Origin: Planctomycetia bacterium
GTDB lineage: Bacteria > Planctomycetota > Planctomycetia > Pirellulales > Thermoguttaceae
Length of the DNA stretch: 55,271 bases
Assembly (NCBI GenBank): GCA_030527185.1
Contig: JAUNBF010000005.1
Coordinates: 43,920-99,190 of the forward strand
Direction: 5' to 3'
A program made the position numbers and the translations under genes. The stretch's first letter is position 1. The number at the start of each line of letters is the position of its first letter. The notes beneath the pieces were generated by a model. The model was not told where the DNA came from and made no database searches. It worked only from the letters and a program-made list of their open reading frames with translations. This document shows, one piece after another, positions 1-11,651 of this stretch.

Positions 1-49
1 ACAGAAGGGCTTGGGACAGATAGAAGAGTTTAACATACAGGAACGTACC

Positions 50-664
50 ATGAATTTAAGACGTTGGATGATTCTTTCGGCGATTGTGTTGGTCCTTGGG
101 TTTTTCTTTGCGTGGGGCGACGCAACGCCGACGCTTTGGGCTTCGGGACATGGTGCGGAGGGTGGTAATTCTCTGAATCCACTGGAAAGCATTCGCGGTG
201 ATTTGACGCTTTGGACAGCGGTGACGTTCCTGGTGGTGTTAGCCATTTTGTGGAAATTTGCCTGGGGTCCGATCATGGACGGTTTGGAAAAGCGGGAAAA
301 TTACGTTTTTTCGCAACGTTCCGAAGCGGAAAAAGCGAATGAGGATGCCCGGGCACTTCTGGCGGAGTACAAAACCCAGTTGGCTCAGGCAAAGTCCGAG
401 ATTCAGGCCATGCGTGCCGAGGCGACCGCCAACGCGGAAAAAGCGGCGACGCTGTTGATGGACAAGACCAAGGCAGACATTCAGGCAAGCCGACGTGCCG
501 CGACGCAGGAAATTGAGAATGCGAAGATTCAGGCTCAGAAAGAGTTGGCCGGGATGAGTGCCGAACTGGCGGTTCAGTTGGCAGGTGTGATTTTGAAGCA
601 GAAACTGGATCCGGCTTCCCATCGCAAACTGATCGACCAGGCCGTCGCGAATTTTGGCAAATAG
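50..664 (+). CDS. atpF: ATP synthase F0 subunit b
   Basis: Peripheral stalk subunit that ties F1 to the membrane sector and resists rotation of the catalytic head. The 204-residue protein has an N-terminal hydrophobic, signal-like segment (about residues 5-22), a second membrane segment (about 52-73), then a long charged helix rich in Ala, Glu, Lys and Gln, as expected for subunit b. A TTG start at 11 would add 13 residues, but the ATG at 50 is preceded by AGGA at 39-42 with good spacing, so I use it. The extra N-terminal hydrophobic stretch makes it longer than the E. coli protein (about 156 residues). It opens the visible part of the atp operon; atpB and atpE should lie just upstream, outside the window. 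Confidence 0.95.
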   Translation: MNLRRWMILSAIVLVLGFFFAWGDATPTLWASGHGAEGGNSLNPLESIRGDLTLWTAVTFLVVLAILWKFAWGPIMDGLEKRENYVFSQRSEAEKANEDARALLAEYKTQLAQAKSEIQAMRAEATANAEKAATLLMDKTKADIQASRRAATQEIENAKIQAQKELAGMSAELAVQLAGVILKQKLDPASHRKLIDQAVANFGK

Positions 665-690
665 AGTCTTTGTGAAATATTCCGGTGATT

Positions 691-759
691 GGTATCGATG
701 GAACATTCCCACCAGATTTTCCGCACCATGGGGAATCGGCTGGGTATGATTTCGATACC
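691..759 (+). other. atpF-atpH intercistronic RNA hairpin
   Basis: The 138-nt gap between atpF and atpH holds nested inverted repeats. GGTATCGA (691-698) pairs with TCGATACC (752-759), and inside it ATTCCC (705-710) pairs with GGGAAT (731-736). No T run follows, so it is unlikely to be a plain terminator. An mRNA processing or stability element is the simplest reading. Confidence 0.5.
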
Positions 760-802
760 GCAGATTCCAGACAACTAACAAGAACATTCCCCTGAGGTAT
801 CC

Positions 803-1423
803 ATGACAACGGACGTACAGGCAAAAGATGCCCATTTTGCGGCGGAGATGAGTCCTGATGTGAATGCTGAAAAGATTGGAAGCGTTTACGCGGAAGCTCT
901 TTTCGGGGCGGCAGACAATGATTTGTCGCGAGTTCGTGAGATATTGAACGAGTTTCACGAATTCATTCAGGAAGTATTGGATGCGTATCCCGCGTTTGAA
1001 ACCCTCCTGTCCAGCCGCCTGGTCCCGTCGGAGGAAAAGTTGGGGATTCTGGAACGGACTTTCAGAAAAAGTGCTTCGCCGTTGTTTTTGGACTTTCTGC
1101 GAGTTTTGGCACGTCACGAACGGCTCGATTGCCTGCGGGCGATCTATTCGCAGGCGAATCAGTTGTACGATAAGCTGGGTGGTCGTGTTCGTGTGGAAAT
1201 CACAACGGCCACGGCATTGACACCGGCGACGCTTGAGAAGCTCACCGAAGGTTTACGCGGGAAATTTCAGGGAGAACTCCTGGTTTCGTGTAAAGTGGAC
1301 CCCGACACGATTGGTGGTCTGATCGTTCGGGTAGGCGATACGATTTACGACGGATCGATTGCCACACAGCTTGATAACCTACGTCGTAATATCGTTAAAA
1401 ATTATGCTCCTAGCAATCATTGA
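803..1423 (+). CDS. atpH: ATP synthase F1 subunit delta
   Basis: Delta (OSCP-type) subunit that joins the top of the F1 head to the b-subunit stalk. The 206-residue protein carries the family pattern: YAEALFGAA near the N-terminus, a helical N-domain, and the C-terminal signature region where a protein of this family contacts b (DPDTIGGLIVRVGDTIYDGS, about residues 171-190). It has about 20 extra N-terminal residues before the conserved start of the domain. GAGG sits a few bases before the ATG at 803. The order b-delta-alpha-gamma-beta-epsilon is the standard bacterial one, and only 12 bases separate its stop from atpA. Confidence 0.96.
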   Translation: MTTDVQAKDAHFAAEMSPDVNAEKIGSVYAEALFGAADNDLSRVREILNEFHEFIQEVLDAYPAFETLLSSRLVPSEEKLGILERTFRKSASPLFLDFLRVLARHERLDCLRAIYSQANQLYDKLGGRVRVEITTATALTPATLEKLTEGLRGKFQGELLVSCKVDPDTIGGLIVRVGDTIYDGSIATQLDNLRRNIVKNYAPSNH

Positions 1424-1435
1424 CAGGGAACGCTC

Positions 1436-2944
1436 ATGAAATTCAAAGCTGATGAAATCGCTTCCGTAATCCAGCAGGAAATAAAGCAATATGAGTCCAA
1501 AATCGACGTTCGTCAGGTCGGGCGGGTTTTGGAAGTCGGGGATGGTATCGCCCAGGTTTATGGCCTTTCCGATGTCATGTCGGGTGAAATGGTGGAATTC
1601 AGTAACGGCGTGATGGGACTGGCATTCAACCTGGAAGAGAATTCGGTAGGTGTCATTATTCTTGGCGACTATCTGAAAATCAACGAGGGGGATGAAGTCC
1701 GCAGTACCGGCCGTCTGTTAAGCGTTCCGGTCGGCGAAGCGGTTTTGGGTCGGGTGATCGATCCGCTTGGCAATCCTCTGGATGGAAAAGGTCCGATTCA
1801 AACGACGGAAACGCGACCTGTGGAGAGTGTGGCACCGAGTATTTCGGAACGTCAGCCGGTTCGTGAGGCTTTGCAGACCGGTATCAAGGCCATTGACGCC
1901 ATGACGCCGATTGGTCGTGGCCAGCGTGAATTGATTATCGGCGACCGGAAAACGGGGAAAACCGCCATCACGATCGACACGATCATCAACCAAAAAGGGA
2001 AAGGCGTTTATTGCTTCTACGTCGCTGTCGGCCAGAAAGAATCGACCGTGGCAGGTTTGATCGAAACGTTGCGAGCCAATGGTGCGATGGAATACACCAC
2101 GGTGGTGGTGGCGGGAGCTTCCTCCCCGGCTCCGTTGCAGTACATTGCTCCGTATGCGGGCACGGCCATGGCGGAATACTTCACGTACAAAGGTGGCCAT
2201 ACGCTCTGTGTTTACGACGACCTTTCCAAACAGGCCGTGGCGTATCGTCAACTTTCGTTGCTCATGCGTCGTCCACCGGGACGTGAGGCGTATCCGGGCG
2301 ACGTGTTCTACTGCCACAGCCGATTGCTGGAACGTTCCTGCAAATTGAGCGATGACAAAGGGGGCGGTTCGTTGACCGCGTTGCCGATTATTGAAACGCT
2401 GGAAGGGGAAGTTTCGGCCTACATTCCGACGAACGTGATTTCGATTACGGACGGCCAGATTTACTTGCAGCCCGACCTCTTCTTTGCGGGGCAGCGTCCG
2501 GCGATGAACGTCGGTATTTCGGTCAGTCGTGTCGGTGGTTCGGCTCAGATTCCGATTATGAAAAAGGTGGCGGGTGGTATGCGTCTGGACTTGGCGGCGT
2601 TCCGTGAATTGGAAGCGTTTGCCCAGTTGGGAACCGATTTGGATGCCGCGACGCAACAGCGTTTGGATCGTGGTTACCGTTTGACGGAACTGCTCAAACA
2701 GGGCTTGTGCAAACCGATGCACGTCACCGACCAGGTGTTGAGTATTTATGCCGCCACACGAGGTTATTTGGACAAGGTTCCCGTTTCGCGTGTTCAGGAA
2801 TACGAAGCGAAGATGCTGGAATATATCCACACGAGCGAACAGGGCCTGTGGGACAAAATTACGGAAGTGGGCAAACTGGAGCCGGAAATTGAGCGAGAAA
2901 TACAGCGTGTGTTGAACCAATTTACGGAAGATTTCCTGGCATAG
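1436..2944 (+). CDS. atpA: ATP synthase F1 subunit alpha
   Basis: Non-catalytic nucleotide-binding subunit of the F1 hexamer. The 502 residues match the usual length. Visible are the N-terminal beta-barrel region ([17 protein letters not shown]), the Walker A loop GDRKTGKT at about residues 169-176, the alpha-subunit signature near [11 protein letters not shown], and the helical C-terminal domain. The start at 1436 follows AGGGAACGCTC and gives the conserved N-terminal helix that docks onto delta. It lies in the same transcription unit as atpH (12-base gap) and atpG. The sequence looks intact. Confidence 0.99.
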   Translation: MKFKADEIASVIQQEIKQYESKIDVRQVGRVLEVGDGIAQVYGLSDVMSGEMVEFSNGVMGLAFNLEENSVGVIILGDYLKINEGDEVRSTGRLLSVPVGEAVLGRVIDPLGNPLDGKGPIQTTETRPVESVAPSISERQPVREALQTGIKAIDAMTPIGRGQRELIIGDRKTGKTAITIDTIINQKGKGVYCFYVAVGQKESTVAGLIETLRANGAMEYTTVVVAGASSPAPLQYIAPYAGTAMAEYFTYKGGHTLCVYDDLSKQAVAYRQLSLLMRRPPGREAYPGDVFYCHSRLLERSCKLSDDKGGGSLTALPIIETLEGEVSAYIPTNVISITDGQIYLQPDLFFAGQRPAMNVGISVSRVGGSAQIPIMKKVAGGMRLDLAAFRELEAFAQLGTDLDAATQQRLDRGYRLTELLKQGLCKPMHVTDQVLSIYAATRGYLDKVPVSRVQEYEAKMLEYIHTSEQGLWDKITEVGKLEPEIEREIQRVLNQFTEDFLA

Positions 2945-2951
2945 ATTTTCA

Positions 2952-2966
2952 AACGGGCAACCCGTT
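2952..2966 (+). other. atpA-atpG intercistronic hairpin
   Basis: AACGGG (2952-2957) and CCCGTT (2961-2966) form a perfect 6-bp stem with a CAA loop in the 70-nt gap between atpA and atpG. There is no following T tract, so it is not a typical terminator. Confidence 0.45.
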
Positions 2967-3014
2967 CACTTGAGATTTTCGAGAAGGAAATTTCAAAGAG
3001 AATAGGAATAAAAG

Positions 3015-5485
<2,471 letters not shown>

Positions 5486-5486
5486 G

Positions 5487-5521
5487 GAGATCGGGCGATC
5501 TCTCAAGAGGTTGCCCGTTTT
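5487..5521 (+). promoter_or_regulatory. atpD-atpC gap: two competing hairpins, attenuator-like
   Basis: One hairpin pairs GAGATCG (5487-5493) with CGATCTC (5496-5502). A second, which cannot form at the same time, pairs CGGGC (5492-5496) with GCCCG (5513-5517), with CTCT (5500-5503) and AGAG (5506-5509) pairing inside it, and is followed by TTTT. The second has the shape of a weak intrinsic terminator and the first that of its antiterminator. This could lower atpC expression relative to atpD; that role is an inference. Confidence 0.45.
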
Positions 5522-5586
5522 GATGTCGCATAACCACGTTGGTTTCCGTTAATCGTTGTGTCCTGAAGGTGATTAAAGGGCTATCC

Positions 5587-5985
5587 ATGGAACTTAAATG
5601 TATTGTTGTAACTCCCGAACGAACGGTTTTAGAGCAATCGGCCATGTTTGTGGCACTGCCGCTCTACGATGGTGAATATGGCATTGCACTGAGCCACACG
5701 CCGATGATAGGTCGTTTGGGTTCGGGCGAATTGCGGATTCAGAAGGATGGTCAGATCGATCGCTATTATGTTTCCGGCGGATTCGTGGAGGTTTTGAACA
5801 ATACGGTTTCGTTATTGACCGATCGAGCCACGCCAATGGCACAAATAACGCTGGAAAAGGCCGAGGCGGCGATGGAAGCTGCGAAAGCCAAGCCGTTTAC
5901 GACGCCGGAAGAGACGAAAATTCGCAACGCTGCCATGCAGGAAGCACGTGTTATGCAGCGTTTTGCGAAAAAAGCGACACATTAA
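5587..5985 (+). CDS. atpC: ATP synthase F1 subunit epsilon
   Basis: Epsilon subunit of the rotor, which couples gamma to the c-ring and can inhibit hydrolysis. The 132 residues comprise the N-terminal beta sandwich (MELKCIVVTPERTVLEQ, then GEYGIALSHTPMIGRLGSGEL) and a C-terminal two-helix region rich in Ala, Glu and Lys. A TTG 48 bases upstream is in frame, but the ATG at 5587 has AAAGGG six bases before it and starts the conserved domain. It is the last gene of the atp operon, and a strong hairpin follows 13 bases after its stop. Confidence 0.95.
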   Translation: MELKCIVVTPERTVLEQSAMFVALPLYDGEYGIALSHTPMIGRLGSGELRIQKDGQIDRYYVSGGFVEVLNNTVSLLTDRATPMAQITLEKAEAAMEAAKAKPFTTPEETKIRNAAMQEARVMQRFAKKATH

Positions 5986-5998
5986 TAACCTGCGTAAT

Positions 5999-6057
5999 CC
6001 CTGGACGAAAAATTTTTCCGTTTTTTCAAAAAAAGAGAAAAAATTTTCTTCCAGGGG
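5999..6057 (+). terminator. Terminator of the atp operon
   Basis: CCCTGG plus an AAAATTTT-type stretch (5999-6018) is nearly complementary to 6038-6056, giving a stem of about 20 bp around a T/A-rich loop. The stem has mismatches and the T run after it is weak. Position directly after atpC and before a strong promoter supports a terminator, probably working in both directions. Confidence 0.7.
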
Positions 6058-6086
6058 TTGTATTTTCACAAAAGTGGGGATATAAT
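6058..6086 (+). promoter_or_regulatory. Sigma-70-type promoter for the PEP-CTERM/DUF1559 pair
   Basis: TTGTAT at 6058-6063, a 17-bp spacer, and a consensus TATAAT at 6081-6086. The predicted transcript starts near 6093, about 54 bases before the ATG at 6147. Confidence 0.75.
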
Positions 6087-6146
6087 ACCTGTATCATCAA
6101 AATTCAGACAGTTTTTCATAACTTTTGGGAATCAGGAGTCGGAATC

Positions 6147-8291
6147 ATGAACAACGTATTTTACCCCCCCCCCCCGACTTTAACATCGGTGCGGAATTTT
6201 TTGTGGGCATTTTTCTTTTTGTCGAGTTGGTGGGGATGTGGTATTCTTTCCGCAGCACCTCTGGAAGTTGGTCTTTCGGAACCTTATACATTTTCTTCGA
6301 CTACCGTTCTGAACGAAGCGCTCGAAGGATACGATTCTTTGCTCAAAAAAGGGGATTCGACCGTTACCCTGACACTTGATTCTGCCTTCATTCCAGGCAC
6401 TTCCGATACACGCCCCACGTCGGAATTGGTAAAAATCGCGGTTTCTCAAATTTCGGTGGAGGCGGGGGAACTGCGTATTGAAAGTACGGATTCGCAGGGA
6501 GGGGGTCCGAGACACCTTTTCACAGGTACGATCGATGTGGCCACTGGAGCGACACTTTTCCTGAATGCGAAAGATGCTCTGGGATATGAGGATACGGCGG
6601 AAAATGGGATTATTCTGAACGTTTCGGGAACGCTGAAACTGATTGATGGGACGAATCAGACCATGCGACGGGTGACGCTGAATCTTTCTGGTGCAACGGT
6701 TACGGGAGGGCAATACCAGTATCGGATTCCCGCAACCGGTTTCAACGTGATAAGCGGAAACAATACGTTTTCCTCCCAACTTCACCTGCGAGCCAATGCG
6801 GCGATAGATGTTGCGGATTCGGCCAGCATTCGTTTCACGACGGAAATCTCGAATGAAGTTTCCTCAGGGAACCCAGGAGCGAAAACGTTGACGAAAACGG
6901 GCGGCGGAACGATGATTTTTGCGGCCAAAAACACTTACGCCGGCCTGACGACAATTTCGGCGGGGAGGCTTCAGTCGGGAGTGACCGATGCCATCCTCCC
7001 CACGTCCGACGGACTCCATCTTGGTGGGGCTTGGGAAATGGATGGTTATTCGCAAACGCTGACTCGGTTGAGTGGAACTGGCTCGATCACGAATTTGAAT
7101 TCGAGCCAAACGAGCGTTTTGACGCTGAATACGACCGAAAATCTCTCCGCCAACCTCTTTTCCGGTTCGATCGGCACGGGGATTGATGTGGTGAAAACGG
7201 GGACGGGAACGTGGTATTTGGGTCCCGTGGGAGATTCCGGGAAAGTCGATTGGGGCGTCTCCGATTTCCAGATTTTGGCGGGAAAAGTGGTCAAATCCAC
7301 CCGCAGTGTGGAACGATTCCTGTCGGGAACGATTTTTATCGGGAGTGAAGGTGTGCTGGAACTCTCTGCCACGGACGCGTTGGGAGGGAGTTCCACGGTT
7401 CGCTCGCCACTGACGATCGACATTGCGGGAACGCTTTCCATGACGCAGGCCAGTGGCAATCAAACTTCCCGCTACATCACCTACAACCTGTATGGCGGGA
7501 CGTTGCAGGCCAAAAATCTCCTTTTTATCGCAGGGACGGAGACCAGCATTGCGTCGAAAGCAACTCTTCATGGAACGGCAGTGACGAAAACCGCTCTGCT
7601 GGAAGGGAATCTGACGACACGCGGTAATTCGGTGGTGGTACTCGATGTGGAAGATGGCTTGTCGGAAATTGATCTTTATTGGAAGGATGCCCGGTTCCAG
7701 GTGGAAAATCTTTCGGCAGCTTCTTCGGCACCTCTGGAAAAAACGGGGGCGGGAACGCTGAAAATTTCGGGGAATCTGGAACATACCGGGGGAACGACGG
7801 TGCGGGCCGGGGGGCTGGTTTTGGAGTCCGCCCAAATGAACGGCAACCTTACCATCATGGCAGACAGTACTTTTTCCGCCTCGCAAAATTCTTCGGTCGG
7901 CAGGCTCCTTCTGGACGGAGAGTTTCTTATTGATCTGGAAAATCTGGACTTTTCGGGAGACAATCTGGCGGTTTCCGAGTTTGTCGTGGGGGAGAGTGCC
8001 TCGTTGGAAATCGACATGAGTGGAGACCTTTCGCTGATGGATTACGACGGCCTGCGTTTCCTCACCGTGGAGGAAAATTCGGCGAGCGTTTTTGCGGCAC
8101 TTTCACAACTCTTGCAAGAAAATCCCGCCGCCAGTCATTACTTTTCCTTTTCATTGCGAGAGGGAGGATCAATTCACCTTTCCGTCGATCATAGTGCGGT
8201 GCCCGAACCGGGGAGTTTTTGGCTTCTGGGGCTGGGATTCTTACTGGCAGGATGGTCCTGGCAACAGCGTAAAAAAGAGGGAAAAAAATGA
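6147..8291 (+). CDS. PEP-CTERM surface protein with autotransporter-type repeats and a poly-C start region
   Basis: Exported 714-residue protein of unknown exact function. The start is set by AGGAG at 6134-6138. The N-terminus reads MNNVFYPPPP and is followed by a hydrophobic signal segment (about 17-37). The body is beta-rich and contains passenger-associated repeats of the type GGGTMIFAAKNTYAGLTTISAGRL and TGAGTLKISGNLEHTGGTT. There is no beta-barrel; instead the C-terminus has VPEPGSF, a hydrophobic helix and a basic tail (WQQRKKEGKK), the PEP-CTERM sorting signal handled by an exosortase. The four prolines are encoded by a run of 12 C (6164-6175), so one-base slippage would shift the frame before the signal peptide and end translation early. 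The stop overlaps the next start (ATGA), so the two products are probably made together. Confidence 0.85.
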   Translation: MNNVFYPPPPTLTSVRNFLWAFFFLSSWWGCGILSAAPLEVGLSEPYTFSSTTVLNEALEGYDSLLKKGDSTVTLTLDSAFIPGTSDTRPTSELVKIAVSQISVEAGELRIESTDSQGGGPRHLFTGTIDVATGATLFLNAKDALGYEDTAENGIILNVSGTLKLIDGTNQTMRRVTLNLSGATVTGGQYQYRIPATGFNVISGNNTFSSQLHLRANAAIDVADSASIRFTTEISNEVSSGNPGAKTLTKTGGGTMIFAAKNTYAGLTTISAGRLQSGVTDAILPTSDGLHLGGAWEMDGYSQTLTRLSGTGSITNLNSSQTSVLTLNTTENLSANLFSGSIGTGIDVVKTGTGTWYLGPVGDSGKVDWGVSDFQILAGKVVKSTRSVERFLSGTIFIGSEGVLELSATDALGGSSTVRSPLTIDIAGTLSMTQASGNQTSRYITYNLYGGTLQAKNLLFIAGTETSIASKATLHGTAVTKTALLEGNLTTRGNSVVVLDVEDGLSEIDLYWKDARFQVENLSAASSAPLEKTGAGTLKISGNLEHTGGTTVRAGGLVLESAQMNGNLTIMADSTFSASQNSSVGRLLLDGEFLIDLENLDFSGDNLAVSEFVVGESASLEIDMSGDLSLMDYDGLRFLTVEENSASVFAALSQLLQENPAASHYFSFSLREGGSIHLSVDHSAVPEPGSFWLLGLGFLLAGWSWQQRKKEGKK
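6164..6175 (+). repeat. C12 homopolymer tract in the 5' coding end
   Basis: Twelve C in a row at codons 6-10 of the PEP-CTERM gene. Here the frame is open. In one of the shifted frames reading continues only to 6379, giving a short non-exported peptide. Position and length fit a slipped-strand phase switch. Confidence 0.9.
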
Positions 8292-9334
8292 GAGCCATCG
8301 TCGCTCCCGTTCGTACCGGGTTTACATTGGTGGAATTGTTGGTCGTCATTGCGATTATCGGGATGCTGGTCGGGCTGCTTCTCCCCGCCGTCCAACAGGC
8401 ACGGGAAGCGGCTCGGCAAATGCAGTGTCGAAACCATTTGCGGCAGATGGCACTGGCCGCGCTCAATCATGAATCGTCGTTGCAAAAATTGCCGTCCGGG
8501 GGTTGGCACTGGTACATGGTGGGAGATGCCGATCGCGGGTTAGGGCTGGAACAACCGGGGGCATGGCACTTTTCGCTCCTCCCTTTTCTGGAACAAACCG
8601 CTCTCTACCAACTTTGCTCGGACGGCGATCGGGAACAGGTCTCGGACAACCAAAAAGAGGGAGCGCGCCAATGCCTGGAAACGCCGCTTTCCATTTTTCA
8701 TTGCCCGTCCCGACGTGCGACCAAGAGTTATCCGTATGTCAATTCGTCTTCCATGGGAAAACTCTACAACGCGAATCAGCCCACTCAGGTGGCACGGTGC
8801 GATTATGCCGGAAATCATGGCAGTCGGAGCAGTTCCTGCCAGTCTTCGACGATGAATCCGGCCAACTACCAGAAAGCGACGGAAATGACGCAAAATCAGA
8901 CCTGGGATCACGATTCCAATGGAAATGCCATCCGGGAAAACGGGATTGTCTACCGCCGCAGTGGGGTCACGTTGGGAGAAATCCGGGACGGCACTACGCA
9001 AACGTACCTGTTGGGCGAAAAATACCTTCCGGCAGACCAGTATGAAAGTGGCCTTCCGCAGGTGGATAACGAAGGAGCGTATTTTGGAGCCGTCAATGAC
9101 AATCAACGTTCCTGTTATTACGACCCCAAAAGTACCTCTTTCCCCAATCGTCCCTGCCAGGATCGCCCCGGTTACACCACCCCGGAAAATGCTTTTGGCT
9201 CGGCTCATTCCGGGGGATTGGGAATGGCAATGTGCGACGGCTCGGTCCAATGGCTCGTCTATTCGATCGAACCGGAAGTCCACGCCGCTCTGGGAAATCG
9301 ACAGGATGGAACGGCCGTTTCCCTCCCGCAGTAA
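8288..9334 (+). CDS. DUF1559 protein with pilin-like N-terminus
   Basis: Member of the planctomycete DUF1559 family, whose role is not established. The 348 residues begin with a type IV prepilin cleavage and methylation motif (GFTLVELLVVIAIIGML, about residues 11-27), followed by LLPAVQQAREAARQMQC, the family hallmark. The C-terminus has the H-x-DG type signature (SAHSGGLGMAMCDGSV). It should be processed by a prepilin peptidase and sit in the cell envelope as a pseudopilin-like protein. The start codon overlaps the stop of the PEP-CTERM gene by 4 bases and is preceded by AAGAGGG, which indicates translational coupling. The last visible gene of this transcript; no clear terminator follows. 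Confidence 0.93.
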   Translation: MRAIVAPVRTGFTLVELLVVIAIIGMLVGLLLPAVQQAREAARQMQCRNHLRQMALAALNHESSLQKLPSGGWHWYMVGDADRGLGLEQPGAWHFSLLPFLEQTALYQLCSDGDREQVSDNQKEGARQCLETPLSIFHCPSRRATKSYPYVNSSSMGKLYNANQPTQVARCDYAGNHGSRSSSCQSSTMNPANYQKATEMTQNQTWDHDSNGNAIRENGIVYRRSGVTLGEIRDGTTQTYLLGEKYLPADQYESGLPQVDNEGAYFGAVNDNQRSCYYDPKSTSFPNRPCQDRPGYTTPENAFGSAHSGGLGMAMCDGSVQWLVYSIEPEVHAALGNRQDGTAVSLPQ

Positions 9335-9357
9335 AACCTTTTTTCAAGCCACCCTTG

Positions 9358-9406
9358 TATAATATTAAAAAAGGAGTAAATTAAAGTTAGCCTGGCTTAA
9401 TATTAT
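9358..9406 (+). promoter_or_regulatory. Possible promoter/operator of copA
   Basis: A TATAAT box at 9358-9363 lies 59 bases before the copA start. Its sequence TATAATATTA is repeated in inverted form at 9397-9406, 40 bases on, and a short AGCC-T-GGCT palindrome lies just before the second copy. No good -35 box is visible, which would suit an activator-dependent promoter. Low certainty. Confidence 0.35.
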
Positions 9407-9421
9407 CTGGAGGAAATGGCG

Positions 9422-11650
9422 ATGAAACAAATTTTTCAGGTGACGGGAATGCACTGTGCGGGATGTGCCTCACGAGTGGAGAAAAAGGTGCTGGAAATCG
9501 GTGGAGTCCTTTCAGCACAAGTCAACTTGTTGGAAAACAGGTTGATGGTGGAGTGGGACGAAAGGAAGACCGATGTGGCGGCAATTCGCCAGGCGGTGGA
9601 AGGATGCGGTTTTGGATTTGCGGAAGAAATGCCTGCGGAAGCGAGAGACGAAACTCCACCTTCACGGGAACTTTCGGCATGGCGGGGACTTTTTCGGACC
9701 ATTCTTTCGTTGGTGCTGTTGTTTCCACTGCTCTATTTGTCGATGGGCGGGATGTTGGGGCTTCCACTGCCGGAATTTTTCCAAAATCGGTGGGGAAACG
9801 GCATTTCTCAGGTAATTTTGACATCGGCTCTTTTGGCGTTGTATCTTCCGACGCTTCGTCGAGGGTGGCAGACGCTTCTGGGTGGACATCCCGATATGGA
9901 TTCGTTACTGGCGGTCGGTTGCAGTGCGGCGTTTGTCTATTCGCTGGGGGAACTCTGCTTCGGAACGGCAGAATCGGGGTCTCATTTTTATTTTGAGTCG
10001 GCGGCGATGATTCTGGTGATCGTTTCGCTGGGTCGTTTTCTGGAATCCCGTGCCAAAACCCGGACGACCTCAGCGATTCGCCAACTTTTGCGATTAACCC
10101 CGCCACAAGCCGCCGTTTTGCGGGAAAATCGGGAAATTTCCATTCCTGCCGCGAAAATTCAGGTGGGGGATACGGTGATCGTCCGGCCAGGAGAGCGAAT
10201 CCCGGTGGATGGCACGCTCCTTTCCGGCGAAACTACGGTGGATGAATCGGCATTGACCGGGGAAAGTCTCCCGGTGGACAAGGCGGCTGGCGACACGGTT
10301 TCCGCAGGGACGCTCAATGGAACAGGCTATTTTCAGTTCCGAGCCGAACGTGTTGGCGAAGAAACGACGTTGGCACAAATCATCCAGTTGATGGAGACGG
10401 CGGTGGCCACGAAAGCTCCGATGGCACGGCTGGCAGACCGGGTTTGCGGCATTTTCGTTCCGACCGTTTTGGCTCTTGCCGCCATCACGTTTGTCGGTTG
10501 GTGGTGGTTTGGCGGTTCGTTGGGATTGGCGGTTTCGATGAGCATTTCGGTATTGGTGATTTCCTGTCCCTGTGCCTTGGGACTCGCTACGCCAACAGCC
10601 ATCATGGTGGGAACGGGGCTGGCAGCACGGCATGGTATCCTGTTCAAATCGGCCGCGGCTCTTGAAAATTTGCAGCGAATGGAGACGATTGCCCTCGACA
10701 AAACGGGCACTGTTACCGAAGGCCAACCGGGTGTGACCGACATTTTCCACACGGAAAAAATCTCCCGGGAACGCTTTTTCCAAATTCTCTCCGCGTTGGA
10801 ATCGTGCAGTGAACATCCCCTGGCACGTGCCGTTGTCGCTTATACGGCGGTATCGCAGGGAATTCCCCCTACTGTGGCGGAAAATTTTCAGGCTCACACA
10901 GGCCGTGGCGTTGAGGGGATGGTGGAACAAGAGCATTATTTTCTCGGAAATCCACGTTTTCTCGAAGAAAAAGGAATCTCCTTCCCGAAAAGGGAAATCC
11001 AGACGTATGCCGAGGCGGGAAAAACGTTGCTCCTTCTGGCTTCCGAAAAAGAGGGATTTTTAGGGCTGGTTGCCATGGCAGACCAACTGCGACCGGAAAG
11101 TGAGGTTGCGGTGGCGCAAATGCAGGCGATGGGGAAGTCCGTCCTCTTATTGACCGGCGACAATCCCATCACCGCGCAATCCATCGGCCGGAAACTGGGT
11201 ATTTCGCGAATCATTGCCGAAGTTTCCCCTGCCGGAAAAGGGGAGGAGATTCGGAAACTCCAGAAGCAGGGAAAACGAGTCGCCATGGTGGGAGACGGTA
11301 TCAACGATGCCGTGGCGTTGGTGCAGGCGGACGTGGGGATGGCTATCGGGAGCGGTACGGATGTGGCCATCGAGTCGGCGGACGTCGTTTTACGGCACCA
11401 TCGACTCACGGACGTGGTGTTGAGCTTCCAAATCAGTACATTCGTTGTCCGCAACATTCGCCAGAACCTTTTTTGGGCCTTTTTCTACAACGCGCTGGGC
11501 ATTCCTCTGGCAGCAGGCGTGTTTTATCCCCTCTGGGGCTGGCATCTTTCCCCGATGTTTGCCGCAGCCGCAATGAGTTTGTCCAGTTTGTGCGTCGTCG
11601 GCAATGCTCTGCGACTCCGCTCTTTTCTTCCGCGAAAGAGCCCCCCCTGA
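9422..11650 (+). CDS. copA: Copper-exporting P1B-type ATPase
   Basis: Pumps Cu(I) out of the cytoplasm at the cost of ATP. The 742 residues contain one N-terminal heavy-metal domain (GMHCAGC, residues 9-15), the TGES actuator loop, the transmembrane CPC metal site ([11 protein letters not shown], about residue 382), the phosphorylation site DKTGT (D about 426), the P1B-specific HP dipeptide (CSEHPLARA) and GDGIND (about 624). YN in FFYNALG and the MSLSS pattern in the last helices are the Cu(I)-type ligands. Of two ATGs, 9416 is too close to the Shine-Dalgarno (GGAGG at 9409-9413); 9422 has proper spacing. Its stop lies one base from the end of the convergent hydrolase gene, with no visible terminator. 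No chaperone or CsoR/CueR gene is next to it. Confidence 0.95.
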   Translation: MKQIFQVTGMHCAGCASRVEKKVLEIGGVLSAQVNLLENRLMVEWDERKTDVAAIRQAVEGCGFGFAEEMPAEARDETPPSRELSAWRGLFRTILSLVLLFPLLYLSMGGMLGLPLPEFFQNRWGNGISQVILTSALLALYLPTLRRGWQTLLGGHPDMDSLLAVGCSAAFVYSLGELCFGTAESGSHFYFESAAMILVIVSLGRFLESRAKTRTTSAIRQLLRLTPPQAAVLRENREISIPAAKIQVGDTVIVRPGERIPVDGTLLSGETTVDESALTGESLPVDKAAGDTVSAGTLNGTGYFQFRAERVGEETTLAQIIQLMETAVATKAPMARLADRVCGIFVPTVLALAAITFVGWWWFGGSLGLAVSMSISVLVISCPCALGLATPTAIMVGTGLAARHGILFKSAAALENLQRMETIALDKTGTVTEGQPGVTDIFHTEKISRERFFQILSALESCSEHPLARAVVAYTAVSQGIPPTVAENFQAHTGRGVEGMVEQEHYFLGNPRFLEEKGISFPKREIQTYAEAGKTLLLLASEKEGFLGLVAMADQLRPESEVAVAQMQAMGKSVLLLTGDNPITAQSIGRKLGISRIIAEVSPAGKGEEIRKLQKQGKRVAMVGDGINDAVALVQADVGMAIGSGTDVAIESADVVLRHHRLTDVVLSFQISTFVVRNIRQNLFWAFFYNALGIPLAAGVFYPLWGWHLSPMFAAAAMSLSSLCVVGNALRLRSFLPRKSPP

Positions 11651-11651
11651 A

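Noticed and set aside
1718..2920. 400-residue open frame on the minus strand inside atpA (with similar long ones inside atpH, atpG and atpD)
   Set aside because: It is the shadow of a conserved gene whose codon use leaves few stops on the other strand; the translation is His/Arg-rich and unlike any family.
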